Origin: Massospora cicadina
Taxonomy: Eukaryota > Entomophthoromycota > Entomophthoromycetes > Entomophthorales > Entomophthoraceae
Direction of reading: 5' to 3'
NCBI GenBank assembly: GCA_022478985.1
Contig: JAKSZP010009643.1
Location: 1-64,000 of the forward strand
Length of the DNA stretch: 64,000 bases
Position 1 is the stretch's first letter. Every line of letters begins with the position of its first letter. The position numbers and the translations under genes are program-made. The notes under the pieces are model-generated. The model was given only the letters and a program-made list of their open reading frames with translations. It was not told where the DNA came from and did not search any database. Positions 42,350 to 53,095 of this stretch are shown piece after piece.

Positions 42350-42889
42350 GACTGAGAGCAATAATGGTAATGCAGTTAAGTGGTTACAATTATCTTCCAT
42401 TATGAAGCTAAAAATAGTAAGGTATATTAGGTGGCATAAGACTATAAATGGGGTGAATAGGAGAGTTAAAACAGTTAATACAACCTTGTACCTAAATCAA
42501 GATGATATTAAGTTAGTTTAGGAATTCATCTTATCTCATAAGCCAGTGGAGCACTATTAAAAGATTTATCCTAAACCTTTTGGGTTGTGACTCAACGTTT
42601 ATGGAAAATTGCTTAAGCTTAATAATATATAATAAATATTTGTAATTTCAGTTCTTAAGCCCAATAAAACACTGGCCAATATGTAATAATAATGATTTTC
42701 AAGGATTAGGTCTGATAAAGCGTTAATTGACATTTAATAATAATGTTTTTAGTATTAGCCCTAAGAAAAAGTCATTTAACAATTAAGTTAATGATAAATT
42801 AAACCCAAAGTTGAGGGCAATAATTAACAAGTCAGGAACCCATAGTCAAGGCTTCACCTAACCTAGGGTAAAGCCTGACATTAGGCAAA
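42350..42889. other. Right arm of unknown insertion in K
   Basis: AT-rich, no pol or gag motif. Begins with the TSD of C and ends where K LTR homology resumes (ttttaccatttttcagaat). Confidence 0.4.
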
Positions 42890-43142
42890 TGGTTTTTACC
42901 ATTTTTCAGAATAATTATGCACTGCCCATAATTCTCCAGTATAGTTTATAATAATGGGAGTTGTAATGTTGGGGGGATTTTTTACCTAGCATACTTTAAG
43001 CTGTTTAATAAATACTTTAAGCAGTAAAAATGTTAATATTTTAGCTTTAAGGTCACCGTCCTCATTCAGTTTCCTTTAACTATTAAGAAGTATATAATTA
43101 GCCTGTGAGGTTTTATTTTACGCTGAAGCACCAATTAAAACG
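42890..43142 (+). repeat. 3' LTR of element K, second part
   Basis: Aligns with 31485-31734 (shared blocks GGGAGTTGTAATGTT-like, AAGGTCAC, AGTTTCCTTTAA and GAAGCACC / GGAGCACT), completing the LTR broken at 34675. Confidence 0.75.
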
Positions 43143-43937
43143 TCCCTGAACCATATAAACTCATTTTTTATAGTTTTATTATCCTTTCCAATTTGTCAGC
43201 ACATTTTTGTAATAGTCAATTGATATTAATTTATTAATTCCTAAGGCAAGGCACTACTCTCCCCGTTTTTCTCAATTATGCAACTTACTTAAATTCCTAA
43301 GTGCAACTAATTTATCAAATATTTTCACCAATAGGAACCATGTGATTTAGAGATAAAATTTAATAGACTGTCATTTTTGGAAGGATGTAGAATTTTTTTA
43401 CAATGGCATCTTTAAGCTTATCATAATAACCTGGACTAAAACACTATAAGCCTCAATCCAAGTCAGTACTAAGTTACTAAAGAATTTTGTTATAAAAGTC
43501 ATCTTAATACTTAGATTTTATTCTTTTTTGTAAGATTTCAATTAATATAAGTATTATCTATTTCTTTTGTTCAACCAACCATTGAATATAAAATATAATG
43601 CCACAGAATCAATTTCAAATTTTGGCGCTCACTCAAAGAACACATTATTTACCCTGTAATCCAACAATAAAAGCTTAACCAATATGGATATTATCGTTGA
43701 GTTGAAGTGGAGCAACACCCAAATGCTGAAGTTGCCAACCATGAGGCCCATCAAAACAAGGCCCATTCATATGTCAATTCAGTAAATCCATGCACAACTA
43801 TATTAGTTGACTATCAGAGTTCATGTTAAATTATTGTATCTAAGTCAGATAATTAGTGAAATATACAGAAGATAACAAATGCCATCTTGACAGCCTTAAT
43901 TAGAATATGGGTGGAGCAGTTTTCTCCAATACTGACA
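43143..43937. other. Intergenic between K and F, no feature seen
   Basis: AT-rich with scattered stops. No supported gene. Confidence 0.45.
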
Positions 43938-44421
43938 GTCAGTGCACTGACCTCAGCTTGCCTAACTTTAGAGTCTGACTCACTGCTCAGGGGATCTACT
44001 CAGTGCAGATTAGGCACCAGACAACCTTTGCTAACATCACAACAGTTATTCACTAAGAAAACCCTCTTCAGATGCTACCCCTTGGTGCATCAATCATCTG
44101 TTAACTTGTTTGAGCTCATGGCAAGTGTCTTGACACTTTTTGACATTATTGACATACGCTAGCCTTTGTGACTTAATGAAAACCTTTCCAACCTCTTCCT
44201 TGGCATTATCAGCAACAAGATATCCTCAAAAGAGTGTCTTCTTCAAAAAAAGATCAATTTTAGACTGGCTACTGGCAATTAATTAAGGTTGGTTAATCTA
44301 AGACAGAATATAGCAATTACTAACTTGATACAACACAAGTTAAAAGAAGAAAGATAAGCTCAAGATTCTGTAAAAAGTTTTTTATTTTGATTATAAAATG
44401 AAGTCTTATATACTTATTTAA

Positions 44422-44454
44422 CTGAGGTAAGATGACCAGGGGACGGACATTACC
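44422..44454 (-). repeat. LINE/SINE shared 3' tail block, copy 2
   Basis: Sense strand GGTAATGTCC... with CCCCTGGT and CCTCAG; five to seven differences from the other two copies over 33 bp by eye. Confidence 0.8.
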
Positions 44455-44509
44455 AAACTAAAACTAAAATCATAATAAAAATTAACAATTCAAACAAAAC
44501 GCCCAAAAA

Positions 44510-46248
44510 TGGACGGATTGATTGAATCATACCTAACAAAATACCCAACCAGGTGGGCAGCGAATACTGCTATCCCTCCATGGTGGATGGGGAGGGGGGA
44601 TCGAGGGGCTTGTCTTCAGCTGTATCCATCTCATTCCAGAGTAGGGTGCGTGTTAAGGCAGATAGTAAGGGTGTGGGGGCATTGGCGGCATGGGGTTCGA
44701 TTCCTTATTGACAAGAACTTCCAAATAGTTGCCAGCCATCATTATACCAACAATATATTTGCCCAAAGCGTCTTCAGCTTTGAGGCAGGCATCTGGGAAT
44801 TTAATGAAAGTGGCAATGTTGGTTCAGGTTATTTTTGCTTTCAGATTCCGTGCTACTATTACCACGTTCTGGATGGCTTCAGTGACGTTTTTGTGTAAAG
44901 TTTTCATGTTGATCTTACTTTATGCAGTAAGATTTATGAGGATGACGGGAGGTGGAATTCCTCCTGCAAGTGCAGCCACATATTTGGTGGCAGCTTTACG
45001 AAGTGGATGGCAATCTGGTGTGGCGGCTGCTTCTACTGCAAGCTGGTGGTTGCTGTAAAAACGGTTTGGAATTAGTTGTGGGACATATTTCTGAGGTGGG
45101 AATTTTGCATCCCATTCTGCATTACAGAGCCGCTTGAGTTTCAGCATCAGTTCTTCAATGATGTTACCTGATTTGTTGATTTCATCCAATAATTCCCATG
45201 GATTTTGGTTGAATTGGATTGGGGAATCAGCGTACAGTTGAGGTTTATTCAATTCTTTTGCAGATGCATGGGATTCAACTGGGATCCAATCCAATGTTTG
45301 GTTGGATGAATTATTTATGGCATTGGGGCAAGGTGGGTGCTGATTGGTGGCTGTAGGTGCAGCTGCAGCATCAGGCATTGGAGGAGGGGAAGGTAGGATT
45401 GTATCCCATGTCAGAGTTGGCACAGGGTGAGAGGCAGATTGGTGGGCGTTGGGCAAAATTTCAGCGTTGGCGGAAGTTTCTGAGTATGGGCATTTGCATT
45501 TCAAGTGGTCTAACTTAAAACAGGATGGACAAATCGTCCGTCCGCCCTCAACGTGGGCCCAGAATGGATGGTTGGGGGCAGATGGGATGGTGGCATAAGG
45601 GGGAATTGCCAAAGAAATTTTTGTATATTCAGGGCTGATTGTGGCATACACCTGAGGCCCAGCGAGGCGTGTGGCCCCATTTGGGACCACAAATTGTAAG
45701 ATGGGGTTGGCGCCGTAGGCTGCCAAATCTTCCATCAGCTCCTGGTGGAGCACTTCAGGGGGGAGGTGGGTGGGAAAACCAGCAAACTGGACCATCAAGG
45801 TGGTGTCTGTTGGAAGCCAGGTCTGAGTTGTTGGGAGGGGAATATTGTTAAAAATTAATGGCACCATTGCTGCAGTGGCTGCATCAGCTTCACAGGGGAA
45901 GCCAAGATCAAAGTACCCCTTATAGGGGCGGAAGTCAATAAAACAGGCTGGTGTCATTACCACCTGAGCTATTTTAATAACGGCTTGGTCGTCATAGGAA
46001 AGAATTTCCCATATTCAACCCTAAGGCCAAAATGCATGTTGCTCCAAGGGAGCACCAGGGGGCAGCGGGGCACCTCTTGGGTTCAGGAAAGATGGGCATC
46101 GAGATCCTTGGGAGGGACAAATTGTCCCAAGGGTTCGGAATAGCTGGGTGAGCCAGTCTGAGCGCGTTTTCCTGTCATATGGAAAATTGGAGGGGGGAGT
46201 TTCGCCGCTGCCCCACGCTGGGACAATCAGTGGGGGATCTAATGACAT
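44510..46248 (-). pseudogene. ORF1 of L2: RNA-binding protein with zinc knuckle
   Basis: Start at ATG 46248 (MSLDPPLIVPAWGSGETPP). A stop at 46021 and a frame change lead into the 347-codon frame 44920-45963. Its order is an RRM-like fold (QFAGFPTHLPPEVLHQELM, VYATISPEYTKISLAIPP), a CCHC zinc knuckle CPSCFKLDHLKCKC (CX2CX4HX4C, about 45490), a Pro/Ala/Asn-rich stretch, and an ELMLKLKRL helix. A further frame change near 44925 continues with NIATFIKFPDACLKAEDAL to about 44510. RRM plus CCHC is the standard plan of Tad/Jockey/I-type ORF1 proteins, which coat LINE RNA. Confidence 0.75.
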
Positions 46249-47005
46249 TGGAACAAGACTTTGGTGTGCAATTAAGTGTTTGCTTTTAATTTACTGAAAT
46301 TAATTTGCTTGGAAAGTTACGCTGAGCAGAGAAAAAAGTCAAAGTCTTATATACTTAAGGGGAAATTCAATTTGTAAATGATTGTAATAATGTAAAATAT
46401 AGGGAAATTTAGGGTTTTTAAGGAGAATTTTCAAGATTCTCTAGCCAGACAGCATCTGACTGGTGCTTTAGCTTCTTCACTCATTTGTATTAATCCTTGT
46501 ATGCGCAAGCTCCTTCTCACAGCAGTTACCCTGAACCTGGATGTTCAGAGGGCGTTTGTGCTAGGTCCCACCTCTAGGATTTGGCTCATTGTAATTGTTT
46601 TTTATATTGTTTGATTGCCAAATCTGATAATATATGTCTCAACATCAAGTTCAAGTGGTGGCGCTCCTTTAATGCACCTTGAATCATGGCTTTTAGTCAC
46701 TTGGGAAATTGAATGACTGCTCAATTTGGTAATATTAACATTTGTGTTTATGATAATTTTATCAGCATAATTTGGTTCACTCATTGGGGCGTCATTGGTG
46801 GGATTCAAAAATTTTTAGCTCCCCAAAGATATAAAAGGGAACAAATTTCATATATATTTGGGTGGCAGCGTTGTCCTCTTCCAATAAGTCTTCCAAATTG
46901 TCAGGGCGAAAATTATTTCATATGACATCACTGCTGGATAAGAAATTATTTAGCCCCTTGGTGCCTATACAAGGTCCTCTTTCACCATCATCCATGATGA
47001 CATGG

Positions 47006-47888
47006 TGTTGAGTAATTGACTGGACCTAATTGTCAGATATTCAATAGGGACATAATAATGTTAACATGCTTAACTTATTATGGATCATATCAGATATCAG
47101 TGATTATGGATCAGGTATATTCTATGCTTATGCAAAGCTTAGGATCCGCGGCCTAGCAATCTCACTTAATAATATTTGACTATGATGACATGGGCTTGAG
47201 GGCTTTGTTGGTTAGGTCAAACTTAACATTAAGTTTTGACTTAATGACTCAAGCACGTGGGCTTTGTTGGTCTATGTTGAAATTAGTTTTTAATGTTGGT
47301 TGAGTTTTTGATCAAATTAATTACTAATTAGTGATATATATCGCCTTGGTATGTGCTTCCAATTGCTTGTGAAAGAGAATCAGTTCAGCTATTTGCAGAT
47401 GTGTCCAACACCATCTTGAGAATGATGACGTTATTTAAACTAACCCTGAGGCTGAGCAAGATGCCCTGAGTTGAAGTATTTGTAGACCCTCAAATAAACA
47501 TTTTACGTGTTCCTCTGGCCAAGTGCCATTGAAAATGAGACATCATGGGAAAGATGTGGGGAACATAAAACCCTATAAATTATCTCCAAGTTGATGCTAA
47601 TAAAAACATTCAATAATTGCCACTAGTTTATAGTTTAACTTATAAACTTTTTGTGTTTAATACTTTACTTTGTATTAGTCGAGAATTTACTTGGGATCAG
47701 TAAGATCAGGGCAGTGTGCCATCGTCCAAGTAATGGCAGGGGAATAAAAATTTATAGTACTATTACCAAGAAATTATATCTTGAATTATAGTCACCATCT
47801 AGTCTATTGTCATCATACAATAGACGTACAAAACTCCATCCCACTGTAGAAGAAGAACCAGCCATCTGAAGAGAACCAAAATTTAACA
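47006..47888. mobile_element. Solo LTR inserted in the 3' LTR of F
   Basis: 883 bp with TGTTGAGTAA...TTTAACA ends and a perfect 5-bp TSD CATGG (47001-47005 and 47889-47893). The 5' LTR of F has no such sequence at this point. No other copy of it in the window; orientation undetermined. Confidence 0.82.
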
Positions 47889-47999
47889 CATGGTCACCAG
47901 TAACGCTACCAGTTTTGTTTTATTGCTTTCATTAATTCACCTGGTCAAAGTCTGACTGAAAAGTACCACTCATAGTCTCATCCACAATATTCCCCCTTC

Positions 48000-49080
48000 C
48001 AAGAAAAGACCTAGGAGAATGCTCAAAGGCGCCAGGCTTGATTCTGCTAAAAACAAAGCTAGTTTTGTCATCACAAATGGAGTATTCCACTCCTCTCTTG
48101 TTTAAAAGGGTTGCAGGCCCAGTCCAAATGGCATAAAGTTTCTCAGGTCATGTTTCTCTCAAGTGGTTGAACAAAACTTTGTCGTTAATACTAAATTTGG
48201 GTAACTTGGTACTTCTCTGGCTTTCACTTTGACTAAGAGGGATTCTAGATTCAATGTTGCTTGAAGCTTATAAATGGTACTGGCAACTCTTCTGCCAACT
48301 CCAGTTGGTAACTTCCAGGTTGATTTCTTCTATCTTATGCTAAAATTGGTGTCAGGAGGGTAGGCAGCGCAGCCTCTCGTCCATACAGGGCCTTGAAGGG
48401 GGACATTACAATCACATGGTGGTGGCTTAAATGGTAAGATAACGACGTTGATGGGAGCAACTGATACCACTTTGACTTGTAGTTTAAGGCCATCTTCTTT
48501 ACAATGCATCCTAGGGTCCCGTTTTCTCTTTTGACACTTCCATTGGTTGATGGTGTGTAGAAGGTAGTGAACTGCTGATTCAAAACTACAAAATCCATCA
48601 ATTTTTTCACCACATCTGAGATTAAGTTTTTGCCATTGTCTGACAAGAGAGTTTAAGGGCATCCATGTCTTGTAATCACCTGATTGTACAAGAAATGGGT
48701 AGTGGAGTTTTCTTTATATGTTTTGACTGCAGACGCTTTGACCCATTTAGTGAAGTGGTCAATCACCACCAGGATGAACTTGGTGCTGCTGGATGCAGTT
48801 GGAAATGGTCCCACCATGTCAATAGAGACATTGCTGAATGGTGCAGCAGGTGGAATAGGCGTAAAATCAGATCTCTTTTCCAGTGGGCGAAAACTTGTGC
48901 AGGGTATACATAACTACAATGCTTGGTGTACTTCATCAGAAATGCATTCCCATTAAAACCTCTCCTTGAGGTAAGCCAACGTCTTCTGAATCGTCCATGG
49001 CCCGATGCTTGTGAGCCTCCATCACTATCTCTATTCAATCACTGGTCCTGATGTAGGGATACCATTTGTTTTGAACTTTC
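48000..49080 (-). pseudogene. Integrase of element F, broken
   Basis: 48335-48646 carries the core end: LMSDNGKNLISDVVKKLM-like (second Asp) and TNGSVKRENGTLG (Glu). 48763-49038 and other frames hold the first Asp region (TKFILVVIDHFTKWVKA, about 48730). The zinc-binding domain near 48930-49030 is barely readable. ALYGREAALPTLL ends the core. Confidence 0.82.
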
Positions 49081-49289
49081 TTTTTCAGATTTCCATTGAC
49101 ACTGCAGGTCTATGGAACTCTTTGTAGGAAGCTCTTGAGCTTTTCTGTCTCATCCTGCCAAGTTTCTTCAAATAGTTCAATTAGGTCATACAGGTTATCG
49201 CTCTCTGGTACCTGCAGGTGGATTACAGTTAGTTTTGAAAAACATCCATGTTAATATGTTTATCTCCTGCTCAATTTATGATTTGAATT

Positions 49290-49650
49290 CATACTCTTGC
49301 AGGAGGAAAGACTAGCGGGAAAGGAATCCATCTAAATCCTTCATGTTTCTTAGCCAGCAGAGCGACACATGATCTGTGTTACTTTAAAATGTACTTTATA
49401 AAGATAGGGTTTAAAATGCTTGAATGCTTTGATTACTGAAAGGCATTAACAATCGATACCTGTGTAATCCTTTTCTGCATAGATGAATACGTTGGAGTAA
49501 TAGTTGATAGGATGATATAATCCATTCTCATCTAGTTGGGCCATGATTGCATCAAGTTCCACGTCCCTGGCGTCAGTGTACAAGTATAAGGTCTTATTGA
49601 AGTCCAGGTATGCCAAGATTGGTGCATCTACCAATTATACCTTCAACTCT
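49290..49650 (-). pseudogene. RNase H of element F, broken
   Basis: 49446-49634 reads LAYLDFNKTLYLYTDARDVE and LDAIMAQLDENGLYHPINYY, the start of a Ty3 RNase H with its first Asp (YTDA) in place. Confidence 0.82.
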
Positions 49651-50560
49651 GTGAAAGCCTGCTAATGCTCTAGGTTCTAAGCAAACTTTGTTTCTTTGGT
49701 CAGGGGGTTGGTAAGGGGCGCCACCAATTCCACAAAATGGGGGATGAACTGCCTGTAGTACCCCACCATTCCTAAGAACACTTGAAAGTCCCTATTACTC
49801 TTAGGTGGCTATATTACCACAATTGCATTTACTTTTCTGTCCTGAGGCTTAATTCTGGTTGAACTGATTTTGTGCCCCAAAAACTCAAGTTTTCTCTTCA
49901 ATAAAGTGCATTTGCTTCTCTTCAGCTTCAATTAGAAGCGTTCAGACACTTAAAGACCTCCCTGGGGTGCTGCAAATGGTCTTTAAAAGTGCAGTTAAAC
50001 ACTGTAATGCGCGATATATATCAACAACTGTTAACTTAAGATCGCCAAAGATGTGAATCATTGCTCATTGAAAGGTTTAGGGGCATTAAAGAGCCATGAG
50101 GCATCCTCAAGTGTTTAAACAATCCTTAGCTGCTAATTAAGGTGAATTTCTCCTAGTCCTCAGAGAGCTCCATTTTCTAGTAGCCACTGGCTAGTTCCAT
50201 GACTGAAAAGTATTTTGAGCTACACAAGCTCTTCAATCATCATCAATGCACAGCAAAGGGTATGAGTCCTCCTTGGTAATCTTATTTAGGTGGGTTAATC
50301 TATGACAACCCTATGGGTCCCATCCTTCTTGCGCACCAGCAGAAAAGAAGATGCCCATGTGCTCTTAGATGGCCAAATTATGCCTGCTTCAGCTAACTTA
50401 TTGAGCTCTTATGAAATGACTGCATCATCTGTTTTTGAATGTTGGTAAGGTTTGAACTTGAAGGGGATAGCTGAACCACTGTCCGTCTTATGGACCTCCC
50501 TTTTGTACAGGCCATAGTCGTTTGGGCCAGTGCTGAAGATGTTGAACTAGTTAAAAAGTT
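49650..50560 (-). pseudogene. Reverse transcriptase of element F, very decayed
   Basis: Readable only in pieces: FLLVRKKDGTHRVVID (about 50330), GHKISSTRIKPQDRKV (about 49860), FQVFLGMVGYYRQFIPHF (about 49760). The YxDD box cannot be identified. Older than A or D by the number of lesions. Confidence 0.78.
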
Positions 50561-51239
50561 CGTCCAACTCTTTCTGCTTCTTGAAAGTTACATTCTCAAA
50601 CTTAAGCTCGTCAAAGCCTCCAACTGAATGTATAGATCAAATTCTTGGCAACTGGTTAAGCTGGCCAGTGCGACAACTTGTCCCTTTTCAATTTTTGCCA
50701 GCTGGGTATCGGTGTTCCACAGAACAAATTTTTATACTCCAGAGTAAGTGGTTTTTTAGAAGCCTGGTAATACTCTGGGCTCTTGTTCCTGAATTCCATA
50801 TCAACTGTACACTTATAGAGTTGTGTCAGGAGAAATCTTAATGCTGATTGACAAGGTCATTCTTTTCTGGTCCCCTGGTCGAATTTCTATGCTTTACTTG
50901 CACTCAAGGGGAGTTCTTCTTCAGCGCGCATAGTAGGCGGTAATTTTTTACACACTTTTCAGTTAATATATATTGAATTGGATAGATTTACTAATCTGTT
51001 TTGATCAAGCAAGTATGCTCTTTAAGGTTTATAGCCTCGTCCTTGAAAACCATTAGGGAGCTAACATCTAGTACTAAAAAAACCATTAGGGAGCTGGTAG
51101 CTTAATATGCTAACCATTCTTGTAGTAAAGTTAATCTTCGCCCCAAACTCCAGAAAAATTGTGTCCCAATCAGGAAATCGTAGTGGTCTTTGTTCAACAC
51201 TACTGCGGGTGCTTTCAGAACCATGCACCCAGATCATAA

Positions 51240-51600
51240 AGGTAAGGAGAACAAGGTCTTAAGGAATGGGTGATGTCAGGTCCTGTGGTGCAGTATTTAA
51301 TATTATAGTCAATGTCAGGCATAAACTAGAGCTTTTTCATAAGTTTGGAGTATAAGATGTCCACTGGAGCCCCAATGTACAGTACTTCCAGAACACGCAC
51401 CTTCTGTATGATAACCTCGCCTTTGTTACTCTCTTGCTGAAGGGGTTTTCAGTGGCCAGGACTTCAGTGGCAGGGTTTTCAAATTGTTTCAAAGTAACAG
51501 CGTTTATATTGGCATTGGTAGTGTCTTCACCATTTGGTATCACATTCTTGAAGGTAGACGCGACTATCTGCTTTCCTTCTTTAACATAATTGATCACTCA
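51240..51600 (-). pseudogene. Protease region of element F, broken
   Basis: A VLYIGAPVDILYSKL-like stretch near 51340-51385 resembles a D-x-GA-x-DIL active site that has lost its Asp. Weak evidence, supported by its place between gag and RT. Confidence 0.4.
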
Positions 51601-51779
51601 GGTAGACTTTTTGCTTGAACCAAATAAGTATTGTTCATATAGATCAATCAGCACCATAAACTCTCAATATATCCAATACAGCTACTGTGCTAGGTGCCCC
51701 TAACAATTGGTATCAGCACTAACTAGGCCTTCATCTTCATGATTGTCCTCATCATCAGTGTTGAGATCCCACCCAATTC

Positions 51780-53070
51780 ATGGTATTAGGTGCGTCCTCT
51801 TTAGGGGCTTGCTCCTTGGCTTTGGATGTAACTAGTTGACAGGATTGAGCAAAGTGCCCATATTAATGACACTTATGACACTTCAATTCCTGACGTGGCA
51901 AGCGTTCAGGCGGTTTGTTGCTCTTCTTCTTGGACTTTTCAACCCTTTTGTTGGTGACATAAACGGCCTTATTTACTCATCAAGGGGGTAGTAGGTGACA
52001 TTGACTTAAAATAAGATATGTACATCCCTTGTACATTGAGTAGTGCCTCTTTGAGTGCTTTAAATGACATAGCACTCTTGACCGTCAAAGTCATATGTAC
52101 CTTCAGATTAGGATGCATCTCTATGGAGATTAACAAAACGGTTTTGGCGGTAGGCAGATCCATTACTCTTGTTGTCATAACTTTTTGCCCTAATTTAGAA
52201 ATGAGAAGTTTAATTTGTGACTGACTTATTTTTACATCTTCATTAAAAAAATTCTTGCTTCATAATCTGCACATCCTGTTCATAATTGAACTCAGAGAGT
52301 AAGATGTTATTGACTTTGTTCTAAGATAATCCAGGTCTCAAGCTTGCGCTGAGGATCTCCTGAACCTCGTGACTCATGCATACTTGTATGCGGTGAGCCT
52401 TCTGACAATTGCTAGTGATAACTATGCTATTTTTTTACATCTGGAGGAAACCAGAAATTGTACTCTCTCCAGGTGAGTACATGGTCTTGAAATATGGTTT
52501 AAAGTTTGGATCCTCTTCAACAAGATCAACATACACCATATTTGGCTGAGTACAAGGTATAACCAATGGTTGTGCACATCTTTATTTGATCCATGAAGGT
52601 GCCTCTATTCAAACGATAGGTTGAGTAGAATTAGGCTCTGGTGAGGTGAGCATCAGCGCTTTCAGATCTTCAATACTCTTTTCCATTATGACCAGCATGT
52701 TGTATGATGCTTCAAGTGCTCTCCATACTCATTAAGAGTGGTAATGGTTTCAACCCTCTTTTTCTCAAGGAATATAAGTCTCTCCTTGAGATTCTTGAGA
52801 GTAAGTTCCATTTTTGATAATTGGTGAGGGTCCTCTCACTATGGGTTTGAGGCAATTCTAGCTCTTTTAGCAGTCTCCTTGACACGCTCAAGATCACTAT
52901 GCAAATTGTTTACTTCAAATTCCAGGGTAAAGCCTCTAGTGTGGATGGTATCCTCCTCCCTCACCAGTAATTTAAAGGATTCTCTCCGCCCTCTCTGTGA
53001 TACACCTCTATATCTGCGACATCGTCAGTTTTCTCAGTAGAACTATCATGATCATTGCTGGGGCTGATGG
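51780..53070 (-). pseudogene. Gag of element F, broken
   Basis: Zinc knuckle CHKCH(stop)YGHFAQSC at about 51850-51890 fits CX2CX4HX4C with a TAA in place of one variable residue. Upstream frames 51969-52178 and 52712-52897 hold helical gag-like sequence (LKEALLNVQGMYISYFKSM). The order gag-knuckle-protease is the usual one. Confidence 0.72.
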
Positions 53071-53076
53071 TGCCAT

Positions 53077-53093
53077 CCCTATAGTGAGCACCA
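53077..53093 (-). promoter_or_regulatory. Primer-binding site of element F
   Basis: Minus-strand TGGTGCTCACTATAGGG, two bases from the 5' LTR; one base different from A over the shared length. Confidence 0.7.
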
Positions 53094-53095
53094 AA

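Larger units (their letters stand above)
31040..43142 (+). mobile_element. Gag-pro LTR element K, split by an 8.2-kb insertion
   Basis: The 5' LTR is 31040-31734. The 3' LTR starts at 34224 and stops abruptly near 34675; its missing last 250 bp reappear at about 42890-43142. The internal region is only about 2.5 kb: gag and protease related to D, then a remnant that may be the beginning of RT, and no further pol. K therefore looks like a non-autonomous, internally deleted element. Flanks cccct (31035-31039) and tccct (43143-43147) are a probable TSD with one change. Confidence 0.75.
44417..46341 (-). mobile_element. ORF1-only LINE-like element L2, complete
   Basis: 1925 bp between perfect 16-bp direct repeats aagtcttatatactta (44401-44416 and 46342-46357). 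The uninterrupted LTR at about 53543-53570 (gaaaatgaagttattatacttcaggggg) shows the empty site. On the minus strand: short leader, one ORF1 (46248 to about 44510), then a T-rich 3' UTR and the tail block at 44422-44454. The long TSD and absence of LTRs point to target-primed reverse transcription. There is no endonuclease or RT. It resembles the plan of mammalian HAL1 (an ORF1-only LINE derivative), without implying homology. Confidence 0.88.
43938..47984 (-). repeat. 3' LTR of F, interrupted twice
   Basis: The LTR segments are 43938-44416, 46358-47005 and 47894-47984, together about 1.2 kb, matching 53096-54301 throughout. The polypurine tract GGAAGGGGGAATATTG (minus) follows at 47985-48001. 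Confidence 0.85.

Noticed and set aside
44690..44706. GGTTCGATTCC, a perfect tRNA/SINE B-box word.
   Set aside because: Lies inside the ORF1 coding part of L2, no A box or tRNA fold upstream, and on the strand opposite the element.
47006..47888. Could the 883-bp segment in the F LTR be part of the F LTR itself, deleted from the 5' copy?
   Set aside because: TG...CA ends and exact CATGG repeats on both sides fit an insertion; a deletion would not leave a duplicated flank.
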